This document shows positions 1 to 12,965 of a stretch of 64,000 nucleotides of DNA, piece by piece. The DNA comes from Auriscalpium vulgare (lineage: Eukaryota > Basidiomycota > Agaricomycetes > Russulales > Auriscalpiaceae), in NCBI GenBank assembly GCA_019915015.1, contig JAHBBC010000002.1:1-64000 (forward strand). Direction: 5' to 3'. The notes below the pieces were generated by a model. It saw only the letters and a program-made list of their open reading frames with translations. It was not told the origin of the DNA and did no database searches. The position numbers and the translations under genes are program-made. Position 1 is the stretch's first letter. Every line of letters begins with the position of its first letter.

Positions 1-1179
1 CGCCCGCAATTGAACGGTGCCCAGGGCTGCCCACCGCCTTGCACCGCCGCGCACGCGCACGCGTGCCCACCCCACAGAAGCCCTCCAGGCGCGGCGCCTA
101 TCGCGCCCCGGGGCGCGGCCGCTGATCCTTATCGCGCGGCGTCAGGGTGCGGGCTGCGTGTGTGTCGCGCGAGGCATGGAATGGAATGCAGGAGGACGGC
201 GGCGCGGCGGGCGAGGCACCGTCACGTCGCCAGCGGGGGCGGCAGGCAGGTAGGTGCACACGCGCTTATGGCAGCGCCAGCTGATGCATCGATAGCAGCG
301 TGCTGTACAGCCAATACATGCATGCACCGCGCACCCATCGCCCGGCCCCGCATCTCGCCCAGCTGGACGGGGCGCGAAGGCTAACGTCTTTCTGGAGCCC
401 GCCAGGGGATCCATCGATCGATGCGATAGTCGTGCAATGCACTTGTGCCACGGCCATCTGGTGGCGCCGCGCGCGCGTTGCCGTCCGCCTGCCCCCAGTG
501 CGCCGGCCGCCCCGCCCCCGCCCCCGCGCGTGGGTGCCCCCCGGAGTCGCGGGTCACGCGCCCCACTAGCGCAGCTGGCCGGGCGGGCTTCGGGCGTTCG
601 AACGCGGAGGTCGACGGGCGGGGACGGTCCGTTGCGTTTGCCGTGGCCGGGACGACGGCCGCGCACCCGGGCGGCCAGCAGCACTAGTGCCTGGGGCTCA
701 TGGGGCGGGGGAGTGCCCTGTGGGTGCGCTGCAAGCGTTGCGTGGTGCCGGCGACCCGCTGGGGCGGCGGATGCGCGGCCGGGGGCCAGGAGATGTCTGA
801 TGCCGGTGCGTGGCTTGCGCCTGCCGTGCTTATTGAACTCACGCAGAGTTCGGTGCAGCGCGTGTTCGATCAGAATTCCCCTGTAGTGGAACGTAGGGGG
901 GATCTGTGCCCCTCGTCGTGCGCGGCATCCGCGAAATAGCGGCATCTCGGCGCAGACCAGACGGGGCGCCATAGCGAGTGCGTTGCCGTGCGACGGGGCG
1001 CGCGCCCGGGCTTATTGTCCTGCACGCAGTCCTGCTGGTGCACGGCTCCTCGTCGCGCGCGGCATGCGCGAAATATGCCTCGGCATCTCGTCACGCAATG
1101 CATTTGTGCCAAAGTGCCAGGGAGTGATAGGCGCGCGCCGCTGCCGTGCTTATTGAACTGTAGCGCAGTGTATACCAAG
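1..1179. other. GC-rich stretch without a supportable gene
   Basis: No open frame here has protein-like composition; the long frames are Arg/Ala/Pro-rich shadows expected of very GC-rich DNA. A short imperfect direct repeat is visible: the stretch around 906-958 (cctcgtcgtgcgcggcatc...) recurs around 1044-1095, and the phrase tgccgtgcttattgaact near 820 recurs near 1140. Confidence 0.5.
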
Positions 1180-2953
1180 GACCCGCAAAGCAACAGGGCC
1201 CGGCTCTGAGTCTTTGCCCAGCGGACTGGGCTGTGATAGGCGCGTGCGCGATTTCTGCTGGGTCTGACCTGATTTGCGTGTTATTCAGGTGGGGCGCGAT
1301 CAGGCCGAGCGACTGGGCGGGCATGCCGGGCGGACTTCGCGGCTGCGCATGATCTGCCCGCTGCTTGGCCAGACGGGTGCTCGTGGGCAGATCGGGGACC
1401 ACCTGCTGGGCTGCGGCGGAAAGCGAAACTGAGTCTGCTCAGCTCGCGCTGACGTCACGTGAGCCTCGTGTCGGCAGGTCGGCATCCGTCGGTACCTTCT
1501 TGTTTGATCGCTCGGGTGCTTGCCTTATTTACAGTCGCAACGGCGGCCGTCGCGGAGCGGCGCGGACGATTGCTTCTGACGTGAGTGCATGTCTATGTGA
1601 GGTCAGATTGCTTGCTTACCGAGTTCTTTGGCTCCCTTTTCCGGACCCTCCAGGCTCACTCAGTTGGATATTGTATCCGTGACGCCGCCGCAACGCCCGT
1701 CGAAGGAGCCAGAATAATCCAGCGCGCACCCGGAAAGCAATAGAGCCCGACTCTTTCTTTACCCAGCGGAATTAGCTCTGATAGGCGCGTGTGCGACTTC
1801 TGCTGGGCCGTGCGCGATGCCGTTCTTCCCTGACTTGCGTATTATTCAGGTAGTGCGCGATCAGGCCGAGCGACTGGACGTGCATGCCGTGCGGACTTCG
1901 CGGCTGCGCATGATCTGCCCGCTGCTTGGTGACACGGGTGCTCGTGGGCAGATCGGGGACCATCTGCCCTCGGCAGGCTGCAGCGGAAAGTGCTCAGCTG
2001 GCGCTAGCGTCACGTGGGCGTCGTGTCGGCAGAGTCGGCATCGGCCGCGGAAGCGGCTCGGACGATTGCCTTTGAAGTGTGCGTTTCTACGCGAGGTCAA
2101 ATTCAAATTGCTTGCTTACAGAGCTCTTTGGCTCCCTTTTCCGGACCTCCAGGCAGGCAGTCTCTGTCTGTCCGTCCTGGACGGACATTCAACCCACCTC
2201 GACGTACTTCGAAACTCAGTCTCTTCCCTAGAAAACATTCCCTTCTCCGGAGTGTCCAGGCAGGCCCGTCGGGGACCTGGGTATTGTGTCCGCGACGCCA
2301 CCGCAACGCCCGTCGAAGGAGCCAGAATAATCCGGCGCGCACCCGGAAAGCAATAGGCCCGACTCTTTTTCTTTGCCTAGCGGACTTGGCTACCATAGGC
2401 GCGTGCGCGATTTCTGTTGGGCCGTTCTTCCCTACTTGCGTGTTATTCAGATCAGACCGAGAGACTGGGCGTGCATGCATGCCGGGCGGACTTCGCGGCT
2501 GCGCATGATCTGCCCGCGGCTTGGCGAGACGGTCGCTCGTGGGCAGATCGGGGAGCACATACGCGGCAGCGGCGGAAAGTGCTGACGTCACGTGTGCCTC
2601 GTGTTGGCAGGTCGGCATCCGTCGGCGACTTCAAGTTCTTGATCGCGATCGCTCGCGGGTGCTTGCCTTATTTACAGTCGCAACGGCGGCCGTCGGAGCG
2701 GCGCGGACGATTGCCCTGAAGTGAGTGCGTTCTATGTGGGCTCGAATTGCCTGCTTACAGAGTTCTTTGGCTCCCTTGTCCGCACCCTCCAGGTGTCTCA
2801 GAACGGACAGGCCACCCCTACATACGTACTTCGAAACTTAGCCCTTTCCCTAGAAAACGATCCATCCTCCGGAGTGTCTAGGCAGGCCGACGGGGACATT
2901 GGCGCGCTGGATATCGTGTCCGTGACGCCGCCGCCACGCCCGCCGAAGGTGCG
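1180..2953. repeat. Three imperfect tandem repeats of about 0.55-0.61 kb
   Basis: Three consecutive units begin at about 1180, 1729 and 2341. Each starts with a variant of acccggaaagcaatagag followed by a cccgactctttctttg-like stretch. Each contains the shared block ggacttcgcggctgcgcatg (near 1332, 1894 and 2489) and tgcttacagagttctttggc-like sequence. Each ends with cgtgacgccgccgcaacgcc-like sequence near 1678, 2290 and 2920. The first unit is about 60 bp shorter. No unit has a credible reading frame or terminal inverted repeats, so this looks like a local satellite-type or subtelomere-like array rather than a coding transposon. That class is inferred. Confidence 0.75.
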
Positions 2954-5900
2954 GACAGCGCAGGCGGACCCTGTTGCCTCCAAACCCTGCCCAATGGCGC
3001 GTGTTCGGACACCGCAGGCGTGCCTGGCGCAAGATGCAGAAGTGATGCCTCGGGGGGAAATTCGACGTTGATGTGTTCCTCCGCGCTTTCCACGCCCCGC
3101 TCTCAGGCTCGGGTTTTGGGGTTGCGGCAGGCAGGGTGCTTGCGTGGGCTCCTATCTGGCCAGAAGTCCAGACCGTCATCGAAGAACTGCGTGTGTGGCG
3201 CGGGGGCGCCTCGGCGGGGATACATGGAGGTGGGTGGGTGGTTCGATGCAAATAGTATAGTCGCACACTGACGGGCTTCGCCCAAGCAGCTTCCGTGGCG
3301 GCCCACGTCATCGATGCCCATCGTGGTGCTGGATCAACCGGGAATCGCGTGGTATGTACGGTGCAGTGCTTTATTGTTTAAACGAGGCACGCTTCATGTT
3401 GACTATTGACGAGGCGCCTTGCATGTAGAGACTGGACATGTCTGCGTACGTGATCCGGATGTCCTCGATATATGATGTAACCTTTGCTCTTCAATAGTTT
3501 ACTTAGGCTGTCTCGAGGCGTCCCGACGAAGTGGCAACGTACCTGGTACGCAGAATATTCCACGATGCAAATTGCAGCTAGATCACCTGTGGAATTACGT
3601 TGCGTCGCGCGATAGGGCGCGCTCGAGTGACACAACGAGGAAAACACGTTTGTCCAGCAGCGGAATCCCGCGCAACGAGGAATGTGTTTGCGCCGTTGAC
3701 GTTTAATGGTCTGGAGCAGGCCATGTCAGGCAACATGAGCGCACTCGGATGGAAGACCGCAAACGCAAAGAAGGGGAAGCGGCTACGGGATTCTGCACAA
3801 CATTTTCAGGGTTACATAGCCCCCGTGGACGAACGGCGACCACGATACACAGGCGATGAAATTTCCAGATCAGCTGGTGGAAGCGCACTCAAATGAGCCT
3901 CGTAAATTTCCGCGCGTCTCCTCCGCGTGTGAACGGGCGCGAGCAGCAACGTTTTCCTTGCCCTGGCGCTCCGTCCCCCGTCTCCAGACTGGGCAACCAA
4001 GTGTTTTATTTTTCTCCGTGCGACGGCTACGCCCCGCTCTCCGCTCTCCTAATCTCAGTAGGCCTTCGCGGACGAGGAAGACGTGATGGAGATGGCCGTG
4101 CCGAGGTCTTCTCATCAGGACGGTAGCGCTGGAGGTCGCGCGGCGTTGCGCAGCCCAACCCAGGCCCAACCGCCTCTCAACCGCCATCACCATTTTCTCT
4201 GGCTCGCGCGGACCCGCCCCCTTCGTCCGTGACATTCCCCGCCGCCGTCTCTCCCCTACTACGCCTGCTGCGAACGAAGCCCCGGCGACGGCACGCTCCC
4301 CTCCCCCGCCTCGTCCATGTGGCACCCGCTGCCAGGCCCATCCGACAAGTCGTCAACGCCGCCGCCCGCATCCCTGCTCCATTCCGGACAGCTGGCCGAC
4401 TACCTTGAAGACACCATCGTGACGGCATTGCTCCCGCACGGCGCCGGGGCGTCCCACGGACCACCGCTTGCCGATTATCCAACTCACCACTGACCGCATA
4501 CCGCAGCCCCCCGCTCGTTCGCTCGCCAGGCTGCCGCCACCGTCTGCTCGAACACGACCGCCTAGCGCTCGCTGCGTTGTTGTCTGTCTGCCTCTCTCCC
4601 TCGCCTCTCTCGCCTCTCTCGCCTCCAACCGGCCGCGTATCAACAGGCGAACATGGCAACAGCCTCCGGGGCGCGAGCGCGATGCCCACCGGAGCCGCAG
4701 CCTGTGGACGGCCTACCAAGAGCGCGCGCACACGCACCAGCACTTAACAGCCTGCGCAGCGGGGACACGCGTTTGGCGCGTTTGACGACGTGCACCGCGT
4801 CCCAGCGTACTTAGCCACGCAGGCCTGCGTGCGTGGCAGGCCGCCTGGCGACTCACATCGAATGGTGAGAGCTCGCATCTGTCGCCCTCGTGTCTGAATC
4901 GTGACCGTTCTGCTAGTACGCGCCGCCCAAGACACTTCCCTGCCGACGTACCCTCCCATTGATCGACCCGCACACATCGACTTCGTATCCTCCGTGCACT
5001 GGCACCCCGCGACCCTTCGCGTCAACTGTCCTCGCCGCCGTCCAGCTTGTCCGTACCTGGACAGTCGAGCGCACCCCGGCTTCCGTTCAACGTCCACGAT
5101 CGCCGCCGTGAGAACTCGCTAGCCGGCAAAATTAATGCCGCTGAGATGCTGCTGAGCTTCAATATCTCGAGCAAGAGTACGCAAACATCTCGCATCGTCG
5201 CCGTATGCATCGTTCATGGGATCGAACAGAGACTTGACGAGGCCGTTTGAAGGCATTCACTCATTTTTGGGAGAGTACTTGTGGTTGCCCGGGGTTCATA
5301 TCTTGCATTTCGCGAGCCTACAATCGAAATGGTGCAGGAATACCATCTAGCTTCTGACCTTCTTTCCTCGTATTTCCCTGCCTCGCCCTATGAATGATAT
5401 TTCCCGATGGCTGCGTCCTTCAAAGCTGCAGCCGCACGAGAAGTTCTATGCACAACTCTTATGTAAATAAATGGTATATCACTTCACCCCCGTACTAGCG
5501 CCCAGTCTCGAGCCCTCTTCGCTGTCGCGCGCCCTTCTTGTATGTACTATGAGGTGAGCAGATGTTACTGCACTGCGCCGTAGGCTGAATATCCTTGTGT
5601 TCAAGCAGTCGTTGTTGTGTCGGCGTCATCGTGCTCGGATAATGCCGAGGCGCATCACCCGGGCCGCGGGCCGCACGAGCCGCCTCGTCCGATGAGCCGT
5701 GGGCCTGTGCCGGTCAACTAGACCCGACATATCCATCCTCTAACTGCGCTTACCGCGTTCGCCTCGGTCATATATCATAGTCACAGCCGCCTTACAAACT
5801 TACCAATACATCGGGCGCCGTTGCTGGCACGGACAAGCACGGACAGTGTCCTTGTGGATCTCAGGCTATTAGATACGCCCCCTCCGTCAACACCTGGGAC

Positions 5901-6100
5901 CCGTCCATCTCCGCCCCCTGGATCTTGCCTCGGTTACTGGTCTCTGGACATCACTTCTCATCATTTGTCGCCCATCCCATGAAGGTCATCTTCCTGTTGC
6001 AGATCGCTCCTAGAATCGCGGCAGGCTGGCGCGAGGATAGGTGTCCTAGGCGCGCCGTACCTTAAGGGGAGCCTTATTATCTTGGATTTTCTAGTATTCC
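2954..6100. other. Intergenic region, at most one doubtful exon
   Basis: I see no confident gene. One stretch, 4233-4493 on the plus strand, is open and has protein-like rather than GC-shadow composition. From the ATG at 4317 it encodes 58 residues, including a Leu/Asp/Glu-containing segment reading GQLADYLEDTIVTALLPHG. It has no convincing splice partner and I do not recognise it. 5250-5960 shows nothing beyond AT-richer intergenic sequence. Confidence 0.35.
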
Positions 6101-7075
6101 TTGCCCATGTTCCATCTAGAAACGCCTTGTAACGCACACATGGACATGCAAGCAGCACATCAGGTACGCAAGTGCCAGTGGAAGCGTCAAAACAGAACAC
6201 TCATCAGTGCGCGCACGCAGGCAGCAGCGGTCCCCGCGCCAAACCTCCTCCTAAACGGCTACCTTGCACATACGTTTACACCCCACGGAGCGGCCTTCTA
6301 TTTGGCGTACCTGCTCAAGGTCGACGCGGCGACGCTCTATCCGATCGGAAACGTCCATGGATGGCCGCGCGCCGTGTTCATCGCGTTCCCGCAGGTCCCG
6401 AGCGCGGCGCCGCACGCGCTGGCGGGCGCGCAGCAGCCGCTGTGGATCACGGACTATGAGGTTGCGCCGAACCTGGGGACGGTGATCCCCCAGCGCCTGT
6501 GGTACCCGCACAGCGTGACGGACCAGAGGCAGTACGTGGCGCAGGCGCGGCTCGAGCTGCCCGTGTTCTTCGTGCACGCGAACGGCGCGCTCGGACTGAC
6601 GCTCGCGAACGCGGCCGCGGGCAACTTCCACACGCTGCGCGGCTCGCAGGCCGCCGCGCCGATCGGGGGCAAGTCGTCGACGCACTTGCGCATTGCAGTC
6701 AGTGTATACGCATTGGGGGTGCTGCTGCGGGCGCTGATGAATTGGATATTGATTGCAGTGGCCGGGATACAAGGACTATAAGCGCCAGTTCCAAACGCGA
6801 GACGAGACGTTCGAGCGCAAGCCGATAACGCTGGAGAAGTTCGTGCGCCATGTCGCGCGTTCCGTGGACGCTTTCCTGCAGGTGCGAGGTCGCGCCAAAG
6901 GAGTGTGTTGTCAACTGAGTGTTTTGGACAGCATTGTGAGGTGGACGTGGCTGTGGAGGCCCCGAGATGGAGGATTGGGGAAAATGGGATCACACGGAAT
7001 GACATATACGTCATGGGCGCCGTTCACGTCTCTGCCGGAAGCTGGATGCCAATTCTTCAACTTGCTCGTGGGTAG
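6101..7075 (+). CDS. Uncharacterised basidiomycete family A protein, copy 1
   Basis: Product unknown. Three coding exons: 6101-6697, 6759-6881 (exactly 41 codons) and 6932-7075. The introns are about 60 and 50 nt with GT..AG ends. The start is uncertain. Either ATG 6101 is used with no upstream intron, or ATG 6140 is used with a 57-nt intron starting at the gtacgc after 6163; the second layout resembles copy 3, whose first exon is tiny. The product is about 255 residues with no signal peptide or clear membrane helix. Family signatures are visible in order: a GNVHGW block, IPQRLWYPHS, LELPVFF, then THLRIA at the first splice, WPGY at the start of the 41-codon exon, TRDET, FVRHVARSVDAFLQ at its end, and a terminal domain with VMGAVHVSAGSWMPILQ. 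Copies at 17.6 kb, 19.8 kb and 34.9 kb share this order and the same splice sites. Calling it a gene rests on that conservation; function is not inferred. Confidence 0.75.
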
Positions 7076-7998
7076 CGGGGTTCGCAATTAAAATGATTCT
7101 TAAATTTGCTCACTGCGCGTTGGGGGAGAAATAGAGTAAAGGAGAACGCCGATGCTCAGGTGGTCTACTCCGCAGTTCCATGTTCTGAGTTTGGCGGTCA
7201 TCGGGCAGCAGAGCAAAGTTTCGAAAGCGCTTGCGGTACCGAGGGAGGTCATCCGAGAAAACTACTAGTAAATTGGATTCCGAAACAACAATGGATCACT
7301 TATACTGTACCTAACTGAGCTTACCAACTCAGGCTCGAGTCAGAGCCACGCGTGGCTCTGAGGTATGCTACGGCGGGGCCACCTCGTGCGAGAAGCTCGG
7401 GGAGATATGCCAGGAGGGTGTCACTAGCGCCCCAAAATAGATACAGTAAGTACTTAGAGCAAGTTACGTGCCTTTCTTTCAAAACTAGGGTACTCATCAC
7501 GACTCTTCTGCGAGCGAAACCGAGTCCACCCAACGTGCGATGCCGACTCCCTCGTCGTTTCATTACCGATATCTCTCTGATGAATACATTGCGTCGGTGC
7601 CAGTGGCGGTGAGGAGAAAGTACGGACCTACGGGCATAGGTAGGGCTAGCGCTGTTCTGATTAGAAGGTTGCTTTTCTTTTGAAAGGCTTATCTCGGAAT
7701 CGGTCGATGTGCACCTCGCTAACTTCGGACAGCGTGCTAGTTGCGGGGTTCGCTACGGGGAGCTAAGATTAGGTGCGAGTCAACGAGATGCAATTAGGGC
7801 CCCTCCTGCTGACGGCAATCCTACATCTCAGTAAGTACTCGCCACAAATAAGGAGCTCACGAACAGTTCACGCGCCGGTATCCGTCCTGGACGGCCGCGT
7901 TCCTAATGAATTGGATGTTTACACGTCCGTTCGATTCCTGCCGGTCGATGTGGACATACGTCCAGACGTCGAAGCGTTTCCGTCGGTGTTTGCTTCGG

Positions 7999-8205
7999 CA
8001 GGCCCATTGCGGTAGAGCAGTCGACAGCACCCTACGGAAGTACTCAGAAGCACGGCAGTTTCTCTAGGGGTTGACAGTTTTTTTCTGGGGGGTGCGAATC
8101 CCGCAGCTTCGAGCAGGCCCATTATGGTAGAGCAATCGACAGCACCCTACGGAAGTACTCAGAAGCATGACAATTTTCTAGGTGTGAAGGCGAACCCCGC
8201 AGCTT
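7999..8205. repeat. Tandem duplication, period 115 bp
   Basis: The unit beginning caggcccatt(g/a)..ggtagagca is seen at 7999 and again at 8114. Both copies carry cgacagcaccctacggaagt and end in cgcagcttcga. The second copy has lost part of the T-rich middle (tttttttctgggggg). Confidence 0.85.
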
Positions 8206-11200
8206 CGAAAGCGACGACCTGGTGACCTGTATGATTTCTCGAGCATCTGCTAAGCTGACGTACATCGGATTTGTCCGCTAAAGGGGCGCCTGAGCTCGTA
8301 TCGTGCAGAGCATGCCAGGGGAAGACGACTCCTCGCCAAAGTGTCATGATTTCAGTGAAAAATCAAAGTCGCTGATGCGCAAGCACCAAAGAGGGCATGG
8401 TGGGATGCAGCGCGAGAGTTCACATTCGCACAGGGAAAGCGATTCAAGTACTCGCATTGATAATGAGGGAGAAAGTTACATACACGCGCGATCTATGAAG
8501 ACAAGCGATATCCGGGATGCGTACCCGTTCCAGGGCAGGCGGTACGCGCGGTGGAGATAGGGCGTGGGATGAGGCAGTGCGCGAGGCGGCATATCGAGAG
8601 TGGCGTCGACGCATCGAGAGGCGGTGTGGGAGGGCGGCGGAAAGCGGCAGAGCGTGCAAGTCGAGTGCGAAGGCGGTACACAAGGTAGTGAGAGGAAAAG
8701 TAGCGGTGAGGATGCGGAGGGGGGCTGCCGTAGCACAGCGGGGGCATGGGGGAAGCATGAATTCCCGAACAAGGGAGAGCGATGCAGATGTCATGTAGAG
8801 CGCCGGCGAGCGATCGCAAACCGGGGGAGGCAGATTGTCGCTGACGGGATGGAAGCCATGCTCGCCGGCTTCAACACCAAACACCATGGAAGAAACCCCG
8901 GTGATAGGCATGTAGACGTGGGCTGCTGGTGAGCAAGTCAATGTCGTGAGTAAATTTGGCAGCGCTCGAAGAGCACCGACGGCGCTTGCGGGTGATGGCC
9001 TGTGCGGAAGCGGGGGGTCAGCGCAGCGCTACCCGGGCATCTGGAAGGGTGGAGGATGACACTCGAGGTCCTCGCGCTGATTGTAGGGCAGCCTCAGTAG
9101 CCGCGAGACGTCCAATGTGGGGAAAGCGATGTAGGTGCCCCATGCAGCATCGTGCAGGGCGCAGAGTCCGCTCCTTAGAATTTTCAGTCGCCAGAATATT
9201 GAGACGGGCGTTGCGACGGGCAAACGGCTGGTTGGAGAGGTATGGGCAGAGGGTGGAACGGTGCGCGAGGTGCAGAATCCAGATGACTCGACCACCGAGT
9301 CAGGTGCGTGTGGTGAACAACTAGCTACAAACGCACCTGGCTCATCTAATCGTGTTCAACTGAACTCGCAACGGATGTCCAGAGTTCTCCAGGAGGGTAT
9401 GGACATGATTGGACGCGACACGAGTCGGAGAAGGGCCGCAGGCAGGCCTGGGAACCCCACCGGCTTCTTCCGGGAATTTAGATATATCTTATTTGCGATC
9501 TTTGCGAACGCCAGGAGACTGTCGAACTCGGTTACCTCGAGCACCTCGTACTTGCAAAGCGCATCAATATTGCCTTTTGACGGGGCATACGGTGTGAAAC
9601 CCCTTTCGGAGATTTCGGACACTATCCTTCATTGTCACTCGTGGGTCCCGAACAGATCAATTGTCTTGGACTCGGTTCGAAGCCGCGGGAGATTTTTGTG
9701 CTGCTGCATGCCAATACGCATCCTCGCGGGCCGTTGAGCGACTCGGCACAGCTACTCCATCTCCCTCGTGCCATCGAAGAGCACAATGCGCCGCGTCGCT
9801 CACAATGAGGTCCGGTGCCGAATGCCGTCGATGAGGGCATACCATCGATCGTGTCCTCATCGTGTCAAGGAGCCCATCCAACACGAGGTTACTAGCTATT
9901 GGGTCATAGGTATCGGCAAGGCATCGGGGATGTGGGGGGTTCTAAGGGTTCTTCGACAAAATTTCCGTTTCTCCGCCAAGTTGTGTGGTCTCCTTTCATG
10001 GTACGGCCCGTACGCCGCGAGATTATATCTGTGCACACATCGACAACGGCAATGCATCTCCCCCTGGCAGCCCCCTTGCGCGGATCAGATGCAAGATCTG
10101 ATTGACCTGCTGCGCGTCCTGGCCAGGGCTTCCAAATCCGCTGTCCAGATACTCGGATGCTAGACGCTTGGAGACAAAGTCGTTCGACATTACAAGCGGC
10201 CTGCTAAAAAAAATCATTTCTTGTATCGGGACGGAGTCGCGGGTAGTAAGCGTCTGGCAGTATCATGTCTCACCTTGCAGGCGTGTGCGCAGTCCGAAGA
10301 AATGAAGTGCTGCGGACGCGCTTTCAGGAAGGCTGGATCCCCAAAATTGTTAATCTAGCTAGTCTCCTTGAGGCGGTTATGTCTTCTCAGCCTCTCACTC
10401 GCATCAGGCTTCTTCTAATCCCAACACTAGTCTCCGTTGCCTACCTTGCGTGCATGGGGACACGGCGCGAACCGTGGTAAGGCGGGGCTTCATTGTCTGA
10501 CTTCTAGATCTCGTTCCAGAGCCGACATGTCATACTCGTTCTGTCCGAGGATCGCGCTCGCCATAGCGCCCTACGTTCGCCAAAATTTAAACCCTGCATC
10601 TGTTGTCGATCACTCGACAGTTGTTTCTGCTCGATTTCCTCTGTCGGACACAGGGTGGCGCCGTTCCGTGACATCCCTCGCTTTCGGCCTCAGTTTCCCG
10701 CCTGTATGATGGGCTGGCTCGTCGATGGACATTCCACAAGTATGTACGTACATGATATCTGCGTATTCGCTGACCCAATAGTGACGTGAGGCGCTATCGG
10801 GACGCCGTCTTCTTCATTTCTCCGCACTTTCAGTTGGAATGTACATCCACTCATTGGGGGCCTACTTGAGCGCATGTCAAAGAGGGCAACGGGGAAGCGC
10901 GCTCTTCCGAACCGTCGCCATGACCGTGAAACACAGGAAGGCTTGGCAGGCCTGGGTCTGATAGAATGTGGCGACAGATTCCATCGACGTGCAGTCGTGT
11001 AAGTATGGTCAGAAAGATAGATGGTCGCCAATCTTAGTATATCATTATATACGAAAGAGATTGGTCGTCAATTATGATTCTATACCTACTGGAAGTACAT
11101 GGGTGTCTGAGCGAGGCCACGGCGGATATGCAGGGCACAACGCAATGTGTACCGATGGGCGTAATTGAGGGACCGAGGGGAGAGGTCGACAGCATCTTCC

Positions 11201-11318
11201 AGCCGTGATGCTTATGCCTGCAGGCGTTCGGTGGTTTAGCACCATTTTCAGCGAGCCCATCCAGACGAGTACCACCGGATGTCGTAGTGTCTTGAGCCTA
11301 GGAGGCGATGCACCCTTC

Positions 11319-11472
11319 TCAGCGGCCGACTATCAAGCATCCACGGGAACTAAGGTAAAAGGCTGGGTTAATATGTCGTTGCATAGCGGCGGTAATCAGC
11401 GGCCGACTATCAAGCATCCACGGGAACTAAGGTAAAAGGCTGGGTTAATATGTCGTTGCATAGCGGCGGTAA
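11319..11472. repeat. Perfect tandem duplication of 77 bp
   Basis: The unit starting tcagcggccgactatcaagc at 11319 repeats without a mismatch from 11396, and both copies end in catagcggcggtaa. The absence of divergence implies a recent event or an assembly artefact. It is not inside a gene. Confidence 0.95.
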
Positions 11473-12965
11473 AACACCACCCGCGCAGAAACGCGATGAC
11501 CGACATAACCACCAGGGGAAGGCCGCAGACGCTCTCTATTGGTGCACGGAGGGAGGGGGATCCGAAGACTCGAGCGTGCGTTGTCGGCGGTTCGGACGCC
11601 GAAGCTCGGTTGTTGTCGGTCCTTGAGCTCGCTGTCCATCGTCGGCTTCGCTCCAACAGCCGTAGAAGCCCCGCACGATCAGTGACCACAAGGACGTCGC
11701 CCACTACGCCCAACTCACTACCTGACCTTCGAGGGGATATGGGTGCTACCTTGCGGGCATGTGTCGAGCCGTCGGCATGGCAAATAGGTACGATCCGGAG
11801 GGCGTAGGATGGGCGATGTGGGACAGACGAGCATTTGACGAGGATACTATCAGCACAACGATGGTGAAGAAGCTATCAGAACGTACTTGGCCATCATCTG
11901 TATACATACTGTTCAAGTGAATCCGCAGCGCGCAGCCAGAGGTCGAACGAATCCCCAGTGCGCAGCAAGAGGTCGAAGAGGAGAGTATGAAGGCGACACG
12001 GATTGAAAGCCAACTGGCAGGGGTCATCTTATCGGAGCACAATGGATATGACATGGACAAGAGGCTCTATAGCGAGCAAAGTCGTTGTTCACAAGCCGCG
12101 CGGCCGGCATTTGCCGGGTCAGCGTCGGGCTCGTCGGGACTGCACCTCCGCTGCGAATAATGCGAGGAATGCGACAGCTGCACGAACAATAACTTGGGCC
12201 GTCAGACACTGGCATTCACCTGGAAAAACTCGCGGGGTCTGGATCTGATCAGTCTCTGCGTGGGGAATGAAGGATTGATGAAGGATACTGACTCCTTCGA
12301 GCTACTCCGTGTGGGCAGCGGATGTCGGACAACTATACCGAAGTCGTTGGCATAGCTACACCCCGTCCTCAAAGTCCACAATGCGGTCGCTCGCAATACG
12401 GGTCCGGTGCCGGGTCCCGAGATACTTGGAGTTGAGTGGAATTCATGTCAAGGCAACCTTGAGCTTGCAATACAAAGTGCTCACTCCATTCCACCGACCT
12501 TTGTGCGCGACCCAGACGGCATTTCGACGCGCGGTGTTGTACTCGACGTCCAAAAGGCCCACAGCGTTGTGTGCGTCTTTGCCTGGTGTATGTGAGAGGC
12601 GCCCAAACAGGCCTGTCGTTTGTCCGGATTGGGCAGTTGAAGGCTGCCTTTTGTTCTTCTTCGCCTCACGCACACATTGACCCACTGGCTTATTGTCTTG
12701 TTGTTCTACCGAGCTCAAGGGAAGCCCAATTGTGTGCAGCACTGACGCCTACAGAACAATAGCTCCCCAAGGCTTAAAACATGTCCTCTTTGCTGGCTGG
12801 TTTTTTCACCGCGCAGTTGTTCTCTCGTATAACACTCGCACTCGTCTTTCCTTAGGTCTCGTCGTCTCAGCCGCTCTCGCAGTCTCAGGCTCTGTATCCA
12901 TCACCTCTGTGTATCCATATCCACATACCCCGCCCACCCCAAACCAACCCCATACCCACATAGTC

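Larger units (their letters stand above)
7076..12965. other. Gene desert with decayed and duplicated sequence
   Basis: Nearly 6 kb with no gene model I can defend. Frames are short and interrupted. Two short perfect or near-perfect tandem duplications (7999-8205 and 11319-11472) lie here. A segment around 9783-9825 resembles one around 12378-12416 (cacaatgcg..gtcgctc.caat..ggtccggtgccg), which suggests relics of one older element or gene family. A minus-strand open stretch at 9356-9622 looks mildly protein-like, but I cannot join it to flanking exons. Confidence 0.5.

Noticed and set aside
142..972. 276-codon minus-strand open frame in the first kilobase
   Set aside because: Arg/Ala/Pro/Gly composition, overlapping equally long frames on the other strand, no recognisable motif.
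3870..4785. Long overlapping frames on both strands around 4.2-4.8 kb
   Set aside because: Composition typical of GC-rich shadow frames; only the short 4317-4493 stretch looked protein-like and it has no splice partner.
8444..8941. 165-codon minus-strand frame
   Set aside because: Shadow-type composition, opposing plus-strand frames of similar length, no family resemblance.
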